NCBI GenBank assembly: GCA_900635495.1
Contig: LR134136.1
Coordinates: 1,984,001 to 2,048,000, forward strand
Length of the DNA: 64,000 bases
Source: Atlantibacter hermannii
GTDB taxonomy: Bacteria > Pseudomonadota > Gammaproteobacteria > Enterobacterales > Enterobacteriaceae
Direction: 5' to 3'
This document shows positions 22,926 through 31,286 of this stretch, one piece after another. The stretch's first letter is position 1. Every line of letters begins with the position of its first letter. The translations under genes were made by a program, and so were the position numbers. The notes beneath the pieces were generated by a model that had not been told where the DNA came from, searched no databases, and was given only the letters and a program-made list of their open reading frames with translations.

Positions 22926-23513
22926 TTACTGCGTTGTGCTGTAATGCGTTATTACGCTGTTCTGTTTTCTGGTGATATAAGTACAATTATCAGGAATATC
23001 GCCATTTACGAAAGACATCGCGCCAATTTTTACGTTATTCCCGATCCGGTGAGTGAGGCCAACAATACACGTGTTCGCCCCGATATCAACGTTATCACCA
23101 ATGATGAGTCGGGCAGTTTTTTTATCGCTGTCTTTTTGGCCAATGGTTGTGTTCTGGCGAATGACGAAGTTTTCGCCAATCTCAACCGCGTTGTGTATCA
23201 CGATGCCAGCATGATGGGGGATCATCAGTCCTTTACCGATCGTGGCACCCAGACTGATTTCACAGCCAAATTTCTCAAGGATCCTGATGTTGAGCTTTTC
23301 GGCGGCTTTCTTCTGAATTTTTCCGCCATTAATGTACATCTCATTAGCCAGTCGCCACCAAAACAGAAAGTTTCGGTTTCGTTGTTTTTTTTCGCGTAAT
23401 AGCCGATGAATGACCAGTTTATCCCGGCGGATAATTTCAGCTTTCCAGAAGGAGAAAAGATTATCTGTTTTACCAAACAGCACAAACAAAAAAGCGAGGA
23501 GATATTTCAGCAT
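22926..23513 (-). CDS. Hexapeptide-repeat (left-handed beta-helix) acetyltransferase, CysE/WcaB-like
   Basis: The C-terminal half (about residues 80-180) has imperfect hexapeptide repeats such as LGATIGKGLMIPHHAGIVI, IGENFVIRQNTTIG and IGDNVDIGANTCIVG. This is the fold of serine acetyltransferases and colanic-acid acetyltransferase WcaB. The N-terminal part is helical and basic. I start at MLKYLLAFLFVLFGK, the ATG at 23513. The acceptor is probably a sugar of a surface polysaccharide, or serine; neither can be settled. It stands alone, AT-richer than its neighbours, away from any polysaccharide cluster, and may be acquired. Confidence 0.75.
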   Translation of the reverse strand: MLKYLLAFLFVLFGKTDNLFSFWKAEIIRRDKLVIHRLLREKKQRNRNFLFWWRLANEMYINGGKIQKKAAEKLNIRILEKFGCEISLGATIGKGLMIPHHAGIVIHNAVEIGENFVIRQNTTIGQKDSDKKTARLIIGDNVDIGANTCIVGLTHRIGNNVKIGAMSFVNGDIPDNCTYITRKQNSVITHYSTTQ

Positions 23514-23812
23514 AGCGTTACGACGAGGCAATCGGCCTTGAAAAAATTTTTGCGGATAATATTCCTGAAACAGGAGACGAGCAAATATTAATTATGTCGA
23601 TTATTTACAATGCGGGATGTTCCATGGCTATATCAATAAAGGGTGATTAATTTATATTCGTGCGCTGTGTGAAACATGTTCAATCTTGACGGATGAGGTA
23701 TTTAAAGGAATAAGGAAGAATAACAGTGAAACAGGGTACGCTTTCTCTCTTCCCGACGGCACGGTCTGATACCCTGGATCACCCCGTAACTGAAACGCAG
23801 CGGTTTACTTGA
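23514..23812. other. Intergenic region without a recognisable gene
   Basis: About 300 AT-rich bases upstream of the acetyltransferase. I see no open frame with coding character and no clear operator. The promoter of the acetyltransferase should lie here. Confidence 0.5.
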
Positions 23813-24076
23813 TTAATCATCTCCTTCAACAGGATAACCCGCCCGACGAATAGCCTCTTTACAATCATTCACGCCTGCTGCATACGCCGCGTCGACTTCA
23901 CAAACCGGGCTTGCACTGCAAACCGGTAACCGTATTTGCGCTGACAGTTGCTGTTGGAGCTGGGCGATTAGCAGGCGAGTGCGAAGTAACTCTTTGGCTA
24001 TCAAAATGCTTTCTTGCTGCGTCGCCGGGCTGCCCTCTGCCAGCGCTTCAACTCTGTGTTGAGGAATGTCGTTCAT
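23813..24076 (-). CDS. Small hypothetical protein (87 aa)
   Basis: The frame encodes MNDIPQHRVEALAEGSPATQ, then a helical, Gln- and Leu-rich segment (IAKELLRTRLLIAQLQQQL) that could form a coiled coil, and a C-terminal stretch with three Cys (PVCSASPVCEVDAAY, NDCKEAIRRAG). No family is recognised. An AAGGCGG run precedes the ATG as a possible ribosome-binding site. It is probably a real small gene, but only coding character supports it. Confidence 0.55.
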   Translation of the reverse strand: MNDIPQHRVEALAEGSPATQQESILIAKELLRTRLLIAQLQQQLSAQIRLPVCSASPVCEVDAAYAAGVNDCKEAIRRAGYPVEGDD

Positions 24077-24162
24077 TTCACCGCCTTTTTTTGCTTTACC
24101 CGTGTCATTAAGAGTAGCGGCAGAGTAGAGTAGTGAGGATACCCCCTAAGAGGTTGATCCCC

Positions 24163-24423
24163 ATGAATCTTTATTTCTTTTATTCAAAGGGTGGCAAGAC
24201 GATTGCCGTAGAAAAGGATGCCGCTGTCGAGTCGGACTGGCTTGCACAGGGATTTAAAAAGGAATTCGAAGAAGTGCAGGCCGAATCATCCCAGGCAGCC
24301 CTGGCGAGATTTAATGATATTCGCGCGGAAGAAGAAAAAACGTTATGGGCATTTGCAACCGGGCCGACATTTTTTGGCGGCATTGCGTTAATCGGACTCA
24401 TTTTTTATTTTATATTTACCTAA
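24163..24423 (+). CDS. Small membrane protein, hypothetical (86 aa)
   Basis: I start at MNLYFFYSKGGKTIAVEKDA, since an upstream in-frame start would add only a weak basic stretch. The first about 60 residues are soluble and charged. One membrane helix sits at the C-terminus (GPTFFGGIALIGLIFYFIF), giving a tail-anchored layout. No family is recognised and no neighbour suggests a role. Confidence 0.6.
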   Translation: MNLYFFYSKGGKTIAVEKDAAVESDWLAQGFKKEFEEVQAESSQAALARFNDIRAEEEKTLWAFATGPTFFGGIALIGLIFYFIFT

Positions 24424-24525
24424 AGTAAATTATAGCGATTAAATAAAAGCAGTACAGGTTGCTTTTTCTAAAGAAGCATTTAATATGCATCTTATAAATT
24501 ATTAAGACAATAAGGGGATGCGCCT

Positions 24526-24936
24526 GTGAATATTGATAAAATGAAAACGCAGCACGACGAAATAATCCATAAGATTAATCAACTCAGGGAATACAGTCGC
24601 GATGGTGTTAGCACTCACGCGCAGGAAATAGCCCAGACTGTCGTGAGTATGAGTTCGGTCATTAAAGTGCATCTTTCGGCAGAGGATCAGTTTTTATATC
24701 CCTTCCTTGAAAAGGTAGAGGATCAAACGCTGCGCACCATGAGTCTACATTTTCAACGTGAGATGGCAGATATCGTGGTGGAATATGAAAAATTCTCTCG
24801 CCGCTGGAACACGGCAAGTAAATTGATGGGTCAGGATGAGGCTTTCCGCCGCGATGCGAACAGCGTGTTACGCAAAGTGCATGAGCGTATGCAGCGAGAA
24901 AACCATCAGTTCTATCCGCGGGTGGAACAACTCTGA
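24526..24936 (+). CDS. Hemerythrin HHE domain protein (136 aa)
   Basis: The protein is all-helical, with His and Glu spaced as in HHE cation-binding domains: KMKTQHDEIIHKIN (helix 1), VIKVHLSAEDQFLYPFLE (helix 2), LHFQREMADIV (helix 3) and ENHQFYPRVEQL (C-terminal). Such domains bind a di-iron centre and sense or carry O2 or NO, or help iron-sulphur repair. Which of these applies here is unknown. It is transcribed alone; a GGGGATG-containing leader (AAGGGGATGCGCCTGTG) precedes the start, and an alternative GTG/ATG choice would only alter the first residues. Confidence 0.8.
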   Translation: MNIDKMKTQHDEIIHKINQLREYSRDGVSTHAQEIAQTVVSMSSVIKVHLSAEDQFLYPFLEKVEDQTLRTMSLHFQREMADIVVEYEKFSRRWNTASKLMGQDEAFRRDANSVLRKVHERMQRENHQFYPRVEQL

Positions 24937-25020
24937 CATCGCCGCTGCACAGTCAATTTATACGGGAACCTGGCTTCCCGTATGCTGTGCGCGATGACAG
25001 GTTTCCGGGGGAACGTCAGG

Positions 25021-25260
25021 TTACTCTGCCACCAGCCACATATCCGATTCGTCAAACATCTCCTCAAGCATGCGGTTAAGCTTCTCGCGATCGTTTTTGC
25101 TGGCGTCGCTGTTAAGGCCGTTTGCCTGCATCGGCTTCACCTTCACTTCTGCATCCGGAAAAATTTTATGCACCCGCCGGGTCAGCTCAGCGAGGATGAT
25201 CTCGCGCGCGCCGGGAAGCCCTGCCACGTTGCGTTTGTCATAAACCAGTTCAACGAACAT
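25021..25260 (-). CDS. DinI-like family protein
   Basis: The 79 residues match the DinI/ImpC pattern: a beta strand at the start (MFVELVYDKR), LPGAREIILAELTRRVHKIFP, VKPMQANGL, and the acidic C-terminal helix DREKLNRMLEEMFDESDMWL. DinI proteins bind RecA filaments and modulate the SOS response. A perfect LexA operator lies 14 bases upstream of the start, which fits SOS induction. Similar genes are common in prophages as well as hosts. Here it lies 6 kb outside the visible prophage. Confidence 0.85.
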   Translation of the reverse strand: MFVELVYDKRNVAGLPGAREIILAELTRRVHKIFPDAEVKVKPMQANGLNSDASKNDREKLNRMLEEMFDESDMWLVAE

Positions 25261-25274
25261 AAATACCTCAGGAT

Positions 25275-25294
25275 TACTGTCTGTTTGTACAGTA
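25275..25294 (-). promoter_or_regulatory. LexA (SOS) box of the dinI-like gene
   Basis: The sequence TACTGTCTGTTTGTACAGTA contains the perfect consensus CTGT-N8-ACAG with flanking TA on both sides. Its position just upstream of the dinI-like start means LexA would block its promoter directly. Confidence 0.93.
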
Positions 25295-25666
25295 TGTTAT
25301 CGGGTAAAACTGCGGGTGACAATGGGGAGTAAGGTAAAAACTTTGCGCCCCGACAAGGCGGGTACATTCCAAAGGGACGGGTTAAAAAACACATCCTTTA
25401 AGAAGAAGATTTTAATTTTTTTGCGCGATTATACGAAATGCAAGCAGTGCGTCGGAGAATATATTTTTCATATAAAGTATTATTAATAGAGGGATATATT
25501 TTGTTTGTTTTTGGGGAAAATAATTTAAAGTAAGCGGCTGTCATAAAAAGCCTTTCGGGTTAATCCTAATTATTACGCCCTGCATCAAATTTAACTCAGG
25601 AACCGCTAGTGAGGGGTGCCGGGCAATGCTATTCTCGGATAAACGCACAACTTTTAAGGGAATGAA
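25295..25666. other. AT-rich intergenic region
   Basis: Between the LexA box and the next start I see AT-rich DNA (especially 25380-25530) with no plausible gene. It probably holds the promoter of the downstream small gene; no known operator is evident. Confidence 0.5.
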
Positions 25667-25909
25667 ATGAACAGCGATAATGAATTTCCTGTTTTTCCTG
25701 TGACAGGATGGCAGGTAGGCCCCAAATCCGGCCAAAATATTCTTGTGTTTAAAATTGGGTATTGCACGTCATCCTATAATCTTAATGCAACCACATTTGA
25801 TTCCCCTTTCTTTTCCATGACGCCCGCAATGGCTAAAAGTTTGATTTACGATTTAGAACGATATGTTGCTCATTGCGAAGAAAGTGAATTCCAGAAAATA
25901 GCGATTTAA
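25667..25909 (+). CDS. Small hypothetical protein, weakly BssS-like (80 aa)
   Basis: MNSDNEFPVFPVTGWQVGP starts after AAGGGAATGA. The pattern VTGWQV, then LVFKIGYCTS, then a strand and a final helix MTPAMAKSLIYDLERYV resembles BssS (a biofilm-regulator family of about 84 residues with a similar PLVGWDIS opening). Identity is low by eye, so this is only a suggestion. It is a real-looking gene with a good ribosome-binding site. A GGGGAGAA-TTTT-CCCCG hairpin follows its stop. Confidence 0.55.
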   Translation: MNSDNEFPVFPVTGWQVGPKSGQNILVFKIGYCTSSYNLNATTFDSPFFSMTPAMAKSLIYDLERYVAHCEESEFQKIAI

Positions 25910-25913
25910 TGTA

Positions 25914-25940
25914 AGACGGGGAGAATTTTCCCCGTTTTGT
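25914..25940 (+). terminator. Terminator after the BssS-like gene
   Basis: ACGGGGAGAATTTTCCCCGTTTTG: ACGGGGA pairs with the following TCCCCGT and a short T-run follows, a few bases after the stop at 25909. Confidence 0.75.
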
Positions 25941-26038
25941 ATGCGCTTTGTTACGCCCTTTGCGGGTTATGAGCAGCCATTGCGCTCAATACCAATGCCA
26001 ACCCCAACCCCTTAATCGACGTTATGGTTATTTTCTTG

Positions 26039-26411
26039 CTATCGTCCGGATGATTTCTCTGCAGACAGGCTTTCATTCAACACCTCAGCCAGTACCCGCG
26101 CATGATTCTGTTCCGTATTTTTCGCCCCCGTATAACAGCGTGACCTGTCCTGCGCGGGCGCGTTCTGCCAGCTGTGCGATTTCATCCGTTTGCGTGGCCA
26201 GTTCCGCACGGTACTGACGGCTGAACTCAGCAAAATCGATGGTTTCACTGTGAAACGCTTTGCGTAACGTCGTTGATGGCGCAAGGCTCTTATTCCAGGC
26301 GTCCATCGCCACATCGCTTTTCTTCAAGCCGCGTGGCCAAAGTCGGTCCACCAATACCCGGTAGCCGTCCTCTTCACGGGCTTCTTCATACACGCGTTTA
26401 CAGGTAATCAT
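26039..26411 (-). CDS. yeaO: DUF488 family protein, YeaO-like, one frameshift
   Basis: The start MITCKRVYEEAREEDGYRVL and the motif VDRLWPRGLKKSDVAMD are characteristic of the YeaO/DUF488 family. Near 26126 a G4 run reads as G5, so the frame is lost at VTLLYG; removing one G gives AKNTEQNHARVLAEVLNE and an ending SSGR, about 123 residues. The biochemical function of DUF488 proteins is not established. In E. coli yeaO lies beside nimT/nimR and yeaKL. The same genes are nearby here, separated by the amidotransferase-like gene. Confidence 0.85.
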
Positions 26412-26634
26412 GCTCCCTCCTTTCAGGCACCGCCTGCGTCAGTAAACCTCAGTCGGGGGCGGCGACCCGGTCATGTTTTGTGGCAAATTTCGATTGTGTC
26501 ACGGTATTTTAAGGCGGTTTGAACTCAAGGCACAGTCCGGGCAACAGCTATAATTAGGTCTTGAAAAATCAAAGGGCTATCTGTAGTGTGAGGCTCCTTG
26601 TGTTGTCCTCTTTCTCCTTATACAGGACTCTATT

Positions 26635-27342
26635 ATGGACAGTTTGCCGCTCGCTTCACCGCTTCGGATTGCGCTGGTAGGCGATTACAACGCTTCGGTT
26701 TTAGCGCATAAAGCCATTCCTCTGGCGATTGATGACGCCGCTGCGGTGTTGAATCTTGACGTTGATTATGACTGGCTTCACACCACTGAAATAAAAAGCG
26801 CCGAGGATTTGGTCGGTTATGACGCTATCTGGGTGGTTCCCGCAAGCCCCTATCAGAATGAAGAAGGTGCGTTTATCACTATCCGCTACGCCCGCGAAAA
26901 CAGCGTGCCTTTCCTGGGGACCTGCGGCGGCTTCCAGCATGCCATCATAGAATATGCACGCAATGTGATGGGCTGGCAGGATGCTGCTCATGCCGAGACG
27001 GCGGAGCAGGGAAGAATGGTGATCGCGCCGCTGACCTGCTCATTAGTGGAAAAAACCGACACTATTGAATTACGGCCGCATACGCTGGTGGCAAAAGCGT
27101 ACGGTAAAACCGCCATTACCGAAGCCTACCACTGCAACTACGGCGTCGCGGAAGACTTTGCGCAGGCCCTGGTGGATCAGCCGTTGAAGGTGACGGGATG
27201 GGATGAAGAGGGCGATGTGCGCGTTATCGAACTGGTCACGCACCCGTTTTACGTCGCCACGCTGTTTCAGCATGAACGCGCGGCGCTGGTAGGCAAACCC
27301 GCGCCGCTGGTGCAGGCATTACTGCTCGCCGCAAAACATTAA
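26635..27342 (+). CDS. CTP-synthase C-terminal-domain-related protein (class I glutamine amidotransferase-like)
   Basis: The 235 residues form one class I amidotransferase-like domain. VGYDAIWVVPASPYQNEEG leads to the nucleophile elbow FLGTCGGFQHAI, where the catalytic residue is Cys (TGC). The C-terminal motif THPFYVATLFQHERAAL corresponds to the HPE-containing region of CTP synthase. The synthetase domain is absent. Related entries are known as CTP synthase C-terminal region-related (seleno)proteins; this copy uses Cys. The reaction and partner are unknown. It converges on nimT with a 4-base overlap of the ends. Confidence 0.75.
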   Translation: MDSLPLASPLRIALVGDYNASVLAHKAIPLAIDDAAAVLNLDVDYDWLHTTEIKSAEDLVGYDAIWVVPASPYQNEEGAFITIRYARENSVPFLGTCGGFQHAIIEYARNVMGWQDAAHAETAEQGRMVIAPLTCSLVEKTDTIELRPHTLVAKAYGKTAITEAYHCNYGVAEDFAQALVDQPLKVTGWDEEGDVRVIELVTHPFYVATLFQHERAALVGKPAPLVQALLLAAKH

Positions 27343-28529
27343 TCCCGCTGCGGGGTGATTTCGCCGTCACGTGCTGCGAGCCCACCCGCTATGGCCATGG
27401 CAAGGGAAATCACCGCCACGGCCACCAACGACGTGCCCCAACCGCCGGTGAGATCGTGAATTTTCCCCATCACCGGCGGACCGCAAGCCGCCAGTAAATA
27501 GCCCACCGATTGTGCCATTCCTGATAGCGCGGCAGCCTGATGCGCTGAACCTGACCGTAAGCCAATAAATGTCAGCCCAAGGATCATGGTGGCGCCCGAG
27601 CCCACCCCGAACATTATCACCCACACGCTGGCTAAACCGGGCATCAGCCACAAGCCAGGGGCGCTCAGGGCACACAGGGCTGACACCAGCACGGCTATAC
27701 CCCGGAGATCGTTGACCCGCATCAGTAACAGCGGGATCAGCAAACCCGGTGACGCCGTCGCCAGCTGTAATAATCCGTGCAACGACCCGGCATGGGCTTC
27801 GCTGAATCCATAGCTGATTAATATCGACGGTAGCCAGCCGATCACTACGTAATACACCAGAGAGTTAAGCCCCAGAAACAGGGTCACTTGCCAGGCTCTG
27901 GCGGATCGCCAGAGCGAGGGGCGACGCAACGCGCCGGAAGCCGTCAGTGTTGCCGCGACATGGCGGCGGCACTGGGTCAGCCAGATAACCAGTGCCAACA
28001 GAGGAAAAATCATCATGCTCAATAGCGCGCCGCGCCATCCCGGACCAGCCACCGCCAGCGGGACGACGAATGCCGAGCCGAGCGCCGCCGCCATGCCCAT
28101 GGTGAGCGAATACGCTCCGGTGAGCTTTGCCACCTGGCCGGGAAAATCACGTTTGATTAAACCAGGCAGCAGCACGTTTCCTGTCGCAATGGCGCAGCCA
28201 ATCAGCGCAGTGCCGGTAAATAACCACCCTGCGCCATTGAGCGAGCGAATCGCTATCCCCGCCATCATCAGTATCAGGGCACCCGCGAGACTTTTTTCCA
28301 TACCGTAACGGCCTGCGATACGCGCCACCATCGGCGAAACCATGGCGAAAGCCAGCAGGGGAAGGGTGGTGAGCAGGCCGGTTTGCGCGGTCGTTAATCC
28401 ATAGCTGGCGCGGATCATCTCCAGCAAAGGGGCCACGCCGGTAAAGGTGACGCGCAGCGTCGCGGCTATCATCAACAGGCCGCACAGCAACAACAAAGAC
28501 TGTCGGCGCGTTGGGGTAAGCATCGTCAT
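27339..28529 (-). CDS. nimT: MFS transporter of the CynX/NimT family
   Basis: A 396-residue major facilitator with about 12 hydrophobic helices. It opens MTMLTPTRRQSLLLLCGLLM and has an MFS A-like loop between helices 2 and 3 (VARIAGRYGMEKS). E. coli NimT (YeaN) exports 2-nitroimidazole and is controlled by NimR, encoded divergently next to it. The same divergent pair exists here, which supports the name. The substrate in this organism is inferred. Confidence 0.85.
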   Translation of the reverse strand: MTMLTPTRRQSLLLLCGLLMIAATLRVTFTGVAPLLEMIRASYGLTTAQTGLLTTLPLLAFAMVSPMVARIAGRYGMEKSLAGALILMMAGIAIRSLNGAGWLFTGTALIGCAIATGNVLLPGLIKRDFPGQVAKLTGAYSLTMGMAAALGSAFVVPLAVAGPGWRGALLSMMIFPLLALVIWLTQCRRHVAATLTASGALRRPSLWRSARAWQVTLFLGLNSLVYYVVIGWLPSILISYGFSEAHAGSLHGLLQLATASPGLLIPLLLMRVNDLRGIAVLVSALCALSAPGLWLMPGLASVWVIMFGVGSGATMILGLTFIGLRSGSAHQAAALSGMAQSVGYLLAACGPPVMGKIHDLTGGWGTSLVAVAVISLAMAIAGGLAARDGEITPQRD

Positions 28530-28627
28530 GTCTCTCTCTTGGTTAATCAGGGTGTGACAGGGTAGCGGGTATTGCAGGCGATTAAATCAAGCTAAAATGC
28601 CAGTTTATCGCTAAATTCGGACAACCG

Positions 28628-29398
28628 ATGGAACAAACACTCAGCCTCGACGGCTACCATCCCGATGAACATCACGAAGCCGCCGCGGCGTTTCGCGTAC
28701 GGGTTGCGATGCATGAACAGGAGATGCCGCTGCATCACCATCGCAAGGGGCAGTTAATCCTGGCGCTCCACGGCGGAGTGACCTGCGAAGTGGCCAACGC
28801 CATGTGGATGGTGCCGCCTCAGTATGCGGTATGGATCCCCGGTTCGATGCCGCATCACAACCGCGCCACGGCCAATGCGCAGCTCTGTTTTCTGTTTATC
28901 GAACCGGGCGCGGTCGCCATGCCGGACCAGTGTTGCACGCTAAAAATCACGCCCTTCGTTCGTGAGCTGATCCTGAAGCTGGCTGAAGGTCAGGTGGATG
29001 GCGACCGCCGCGACCGGCTGGTGCAGGTATTGTTTGATGAACTGCCATCGCTTCCGCTGGCGCAGTTGCATCTGCCGGTGTCAACTCATCCTAAAATCCG
29101 TACGATGGTCGATTTCATGGCTCACCATCCGCAGGAAAGTCGCACCCTTGTGCAATGGGCATCGGCATTAGCCATGAGTGAGCGCAATCTGTCGCGCCTG
29201 ATCGTGAAAGAAACCGGGCTGAGCTATCGCCGCTGGCGTCAGCAATTGCAGCTCATTCAGGCGCTGCAAATGCTGGTGACGGGGAAGCGGGTGGATCAGG
29301 TGGCGCAAGGCCTGGGGTACGATTCCACCACCGCGTTTATCACCATGTTTAAAAAGGGGCTTGGACAAACCCCAGGCCGCTATCTGGCGACGCTTTAA
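28628..29398 (+). CDS. nimR: AraC-family regulator NimR
   Basis: An N-terminal cupin domain (HHHRKGQLILALHGGVTCEV, MVPPQYAVWIPG) is followed by two C-terminal helix-turn-helix units (LAMSERNLSRLIVKETGLSY; VAQGLGYDSTTAFITMFKK). It has 256 residues, and the sequence follows E. coli YeaM/NimR, the repressor of nimT. The 98-base gap to nimT should contain the operator, but I cannot point to it with confidence. Confidence 0.88.
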   Translation: MEQTLSLDGYHPDEHHEAAAAFRVRVAMHEQEMPLHHHRKGQLILALHGGVTCEVANAMWMVPPQYAVWIPGSMPHHNRATANAQLCFLFIEPGAVAMPDQCCTLKITPFVRELILKLAEGQVDGDRRDRLVQVLFDELPSLPLAQLHLPVSTHPKIRTMVDFMAHHPQESRTLVQWASALAMSERNLSRLIVKETGLSYRRWRQQLQLIQALQMLVTGKRVDQVAQGLGYDSTTAFITMFKKGLGQTPGRYLATL

Positions 29399-29403
29399 TT
29401 GCG

Positions 29404-29850
29404 CTACTGCTTGCCGATAAGCAGCGATACCAGACCGGCGGCAATCAGCGGCCCCACCGGCACGCCGCGAAACAGCGCCACACCCAGCACCGTTCCCACC
29501 AGTAGCCCGGCAACCAGCGTCGGCTGACTGCTCATAAGCGTCACGCCGCGCCCGCCAAGCCAGGACACGAACACCCCGACGGCAATCGCCACCAGGGATT
29601 TCCAGTTCAGAAAGGAGTGGAACAGCGTGGACGGCGGCAGTGTCCCGCTGGCAATCGGCGCCATCACGCCAATGGTCAGGATGATGATCCCGATGGTCAG
29701 GCCTTGTTTTTCAATCCACGGGAAAAACTGATTGAGCGGCGTCACGCGGACGATAATCAACACCAGAATCGATACCGCCACGGTGGTGTTATGGCTGACA
29801 AATCCTAACGCCGCCAGCGCCAGCAGGATCAGCAATGTCATATCGAACAT
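29404..29850 (-). CDS. yeaL: DUF441 membrane protein YeaL
   Basis: A 148-residue, four-helix inner-membrane protein nearly identical in pattern to E. coli YeaL (MFDMTLLILLALAALGFVSH, ITIGVMAPIASGTLPPS-like, WLGGRGVTLM, VGTVLGVALFRGVPVG). Its role is unknown. It converges on nimR with only five bases between the stops and precedes yeaK in the order seen in E. coli. Confidence 0.92.
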   Translation of the reverse strand: MFDMTLLILLALAALGFVSHNTTVAVSILVLIIVRVTPLNQFFPWIEKQGLTIGIIILTIGVMAPIASGTLPPSTLFHSFLNWKSLVAIAVGVFVSWLGGRGVTLMSSQPTLVAGLLVGTVLGVALFRGVPVGPLIAAGLVSLLIGKQ

Positions 29851-29927
29851 CTTTTACTCCTTGCCAAAATAGCCTGTCGCGACGTCTGTGCGCCGCGTTA
29901 TTGTGTTTTTTCGTTGATGCGTCGGGG

Positions 29928-30425
29928 TCAGGCGCGGTGAAAATCAATCAGCGTCGGCGCGGTAATTCGTAAGTAGTCCTGCGTGTCCATAATGATCGAA
30001 TGTGTCAGCAGCCCGGCATTGAAGGCGATTTCATCGAATCGTTCGAACAGCAGCGGGTCTGCGACCAGTTTAAGCGCCGGATGAAAGCTGAATGGCGGGA
30101 TAGCGCCAAATTCACAGCCGGTCAGCGTATCCACTTCTGCCGGGCTTGCCAGCGAGGCTTTCCGCCCACCCAGGGAAACCGCGAGTTGATTTAAATCCGC
30201 CTGCTTATCGGCGGCGATGATCGCCAGCACATGCTGGTGCATGCCGTTACCTTTCACATGGCAGACCAGCGCTTTGGCGCCTTGCCCCAGTGCGGTCTTG
30301 CGAATGGCGGAAACGGCCTCGCATTTTCCTACCGCGTCGTGTTCAACCACCCGGTAACGTGCGTGATGTTTATTGAGTAAATCGATGATTTGCTGATGAA
30401 CGGCATAACCTTTATCGTGCGGCAT
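29928..30425 (-). CDS. yeaK: Mischarged aminoacyl-tRNA deacylase YeaK
   Basis: A free-standing editing domain of the YbaK/ProRS-INS type, 165 residues. Conserved elements are YRVVEHDAVGKCEAV, KALVCHVKGNG, LGGRKASLASPAEVD with the catalytic-site lysine region, GCEFGAIPPFSF and FNAGLLTHSIIMD. E. coli YeaK hydrolyses wrongly charged tRNAs (such as Ser-tRNA). It is transcribed in the same direction as yeaL, 77 bases upstream of it. Confidence 0.88.
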   Translation of the reverse strand: MPHDKGYAVHQQIIDLLNKHHARYRVVEHDAVGKCEAVSAIRKTALGQGAKALVCHVKGNGMHQHVLAIIAADKQADLNQLAVSLGGRKASLASPAEVDTLTGCEFGAIPPFSFHPALKLVADPLLFERFDEIAFNAGLLTHSIIMDTQDYLRITAPTLIDFHRA

Positions 30426-30622
30426 TGTTGATCCCTCAGAAATTAAATAGCCCGCTAAGTGCGCATTTCACCATACTGGCGGCCTGTGGACTTTGCAATG
30501 CTGAACAGTTAAACCAAAAATTCAGCGCACTATGTGACGAACTCTGATTATCCCGTCGGAGACTGGTCAGTTCTGCTGAGCTTTGCCAGGCTTATAGCGT
30601 ACTTTCACTGGGAGGACTTACG

Positions 30623-31072
30623 ATGGGTTTATTTGATTTTGTAAAAGAAGCGGGTGAAAAACTCTGGGATTCCCTGAAGGGGGATGAGGGCGATCAGGGT
30701 GTAAAAGTTGAGGAACACCTCAAGAAAACCGGCGTACCCGGCGCGGATAAAGTCAGCGTCAAAGTGGAGAACGGCAAGGCGGTGGTGAGTGGCGATGGCC
30801 TGACCCAGGAGCAAAAGGAGAAAATCCAGGTTGCGGTGGGTAACGTAAAAGGCATCGCCAGCGTCGAGAATAACGTGACCGCCAGCGATGCACGTGAAGA
30901 AGCCACTTATTACACCGTTAAATCGGGGGATACGCTAAGCGCTATTTCCAAACAGGTTTATGGCGACGCGAATAAGTACAATGCGATTTTCGAAGCCAAT
31001 AAACCGATGCTGACCCATCCCGATAAAATTTATCCTGGTCAGGTGCTGATTATTCCTAAGCAGAATGCATAA
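30623..31072 (+). CDS. kbp: K+-binding protein Kbp (YgaU), BON and LysM domains
   Basis: The 149 residues match Kbp/YgaU: MGLFDFVKEAGEKLWDSLKG, a BON domain (about residues 25-90; VKVENGKAVVSGDGLTQEQ) and a C-terminal LysM domain (YYTVKSGDTLSAISKQVYG ... YPGQVLIIPK). Kbp is a cytoplasmic K+ sensor needed for growth at high external K+. GGGAGG precedes the ATG. It is the last host gene before the prophage integrase, so the prophage lies immediately downstream of kbp. Confidence 0.95.
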   Translation: MGLFDFVKEAGEKLWDSLKGDEGDQGVKVEEHLKKTGVPGADKVSVKVENGKAVVSGDGLTQEQKEKIQVAVGNVKGIASVENNVTASDAREEATYYTVKSGDTLSAISKQVYGDANKYNAIFEANKPMLTHPDKIYPGQVLIIPKQNA

Positions 31073-31084
31073 CGGGAAATAAAA

Positions 31085-31108
31085 AGCCCGGCTGCTACTG
31101 GCCGGGCT
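31085..31108. terminator. Hairpin between kbp and the prophage edge
   Basis: AGCCCGGC pairs with GCCGGGCT around an 8-base loop. An A-run precedes it and a weaker T-containing stretch follows, so it could stop kbp and also leftward transcription from int. Confidence 0.8.
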
Positions 31109-31196
31109 GGCTATTTAATAAGACGTTACGCTTCGGCGTTTTGCTTATGAAGCAAAGGGCGGAATAATAACTATCTGTAAAAACTGAAGAAAATCC

Positions 31197-31232
31197 TTTC
31201 CCCAAAATCCCCCCAACAGATTTCCCCAAAAC
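31197..31232. repeat. 12-bp-period repeats beside int, candidate arm-type sites near attL
   Basis: TTTCCCCAAAAT (31197), CCCCCCAACAGA (31209) and TTTCCCCAAAAC (31221) are three 12-base units between kbp and the 3' end of int; the first and last share 11 bases. Repeated short sites beside an integrase gene are typical of arm-type Int binding sites. The core of attL cannot be defined without the right end of the prophage. Confidence 0.5.
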
Positions 31233-31286
31233 GCTACGCGAAAAATAAACTGTTCGCAGTACATTACCTATGTATTTTTCACGTAG

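Noticed and set aside
26930..26960. Possible selenocysteine in the amidotransferase-like protein, since relatives are called selenoproteins.
   Set aside because: The catalytic codon is TGC (Cys) and the frame has no internal TGA.
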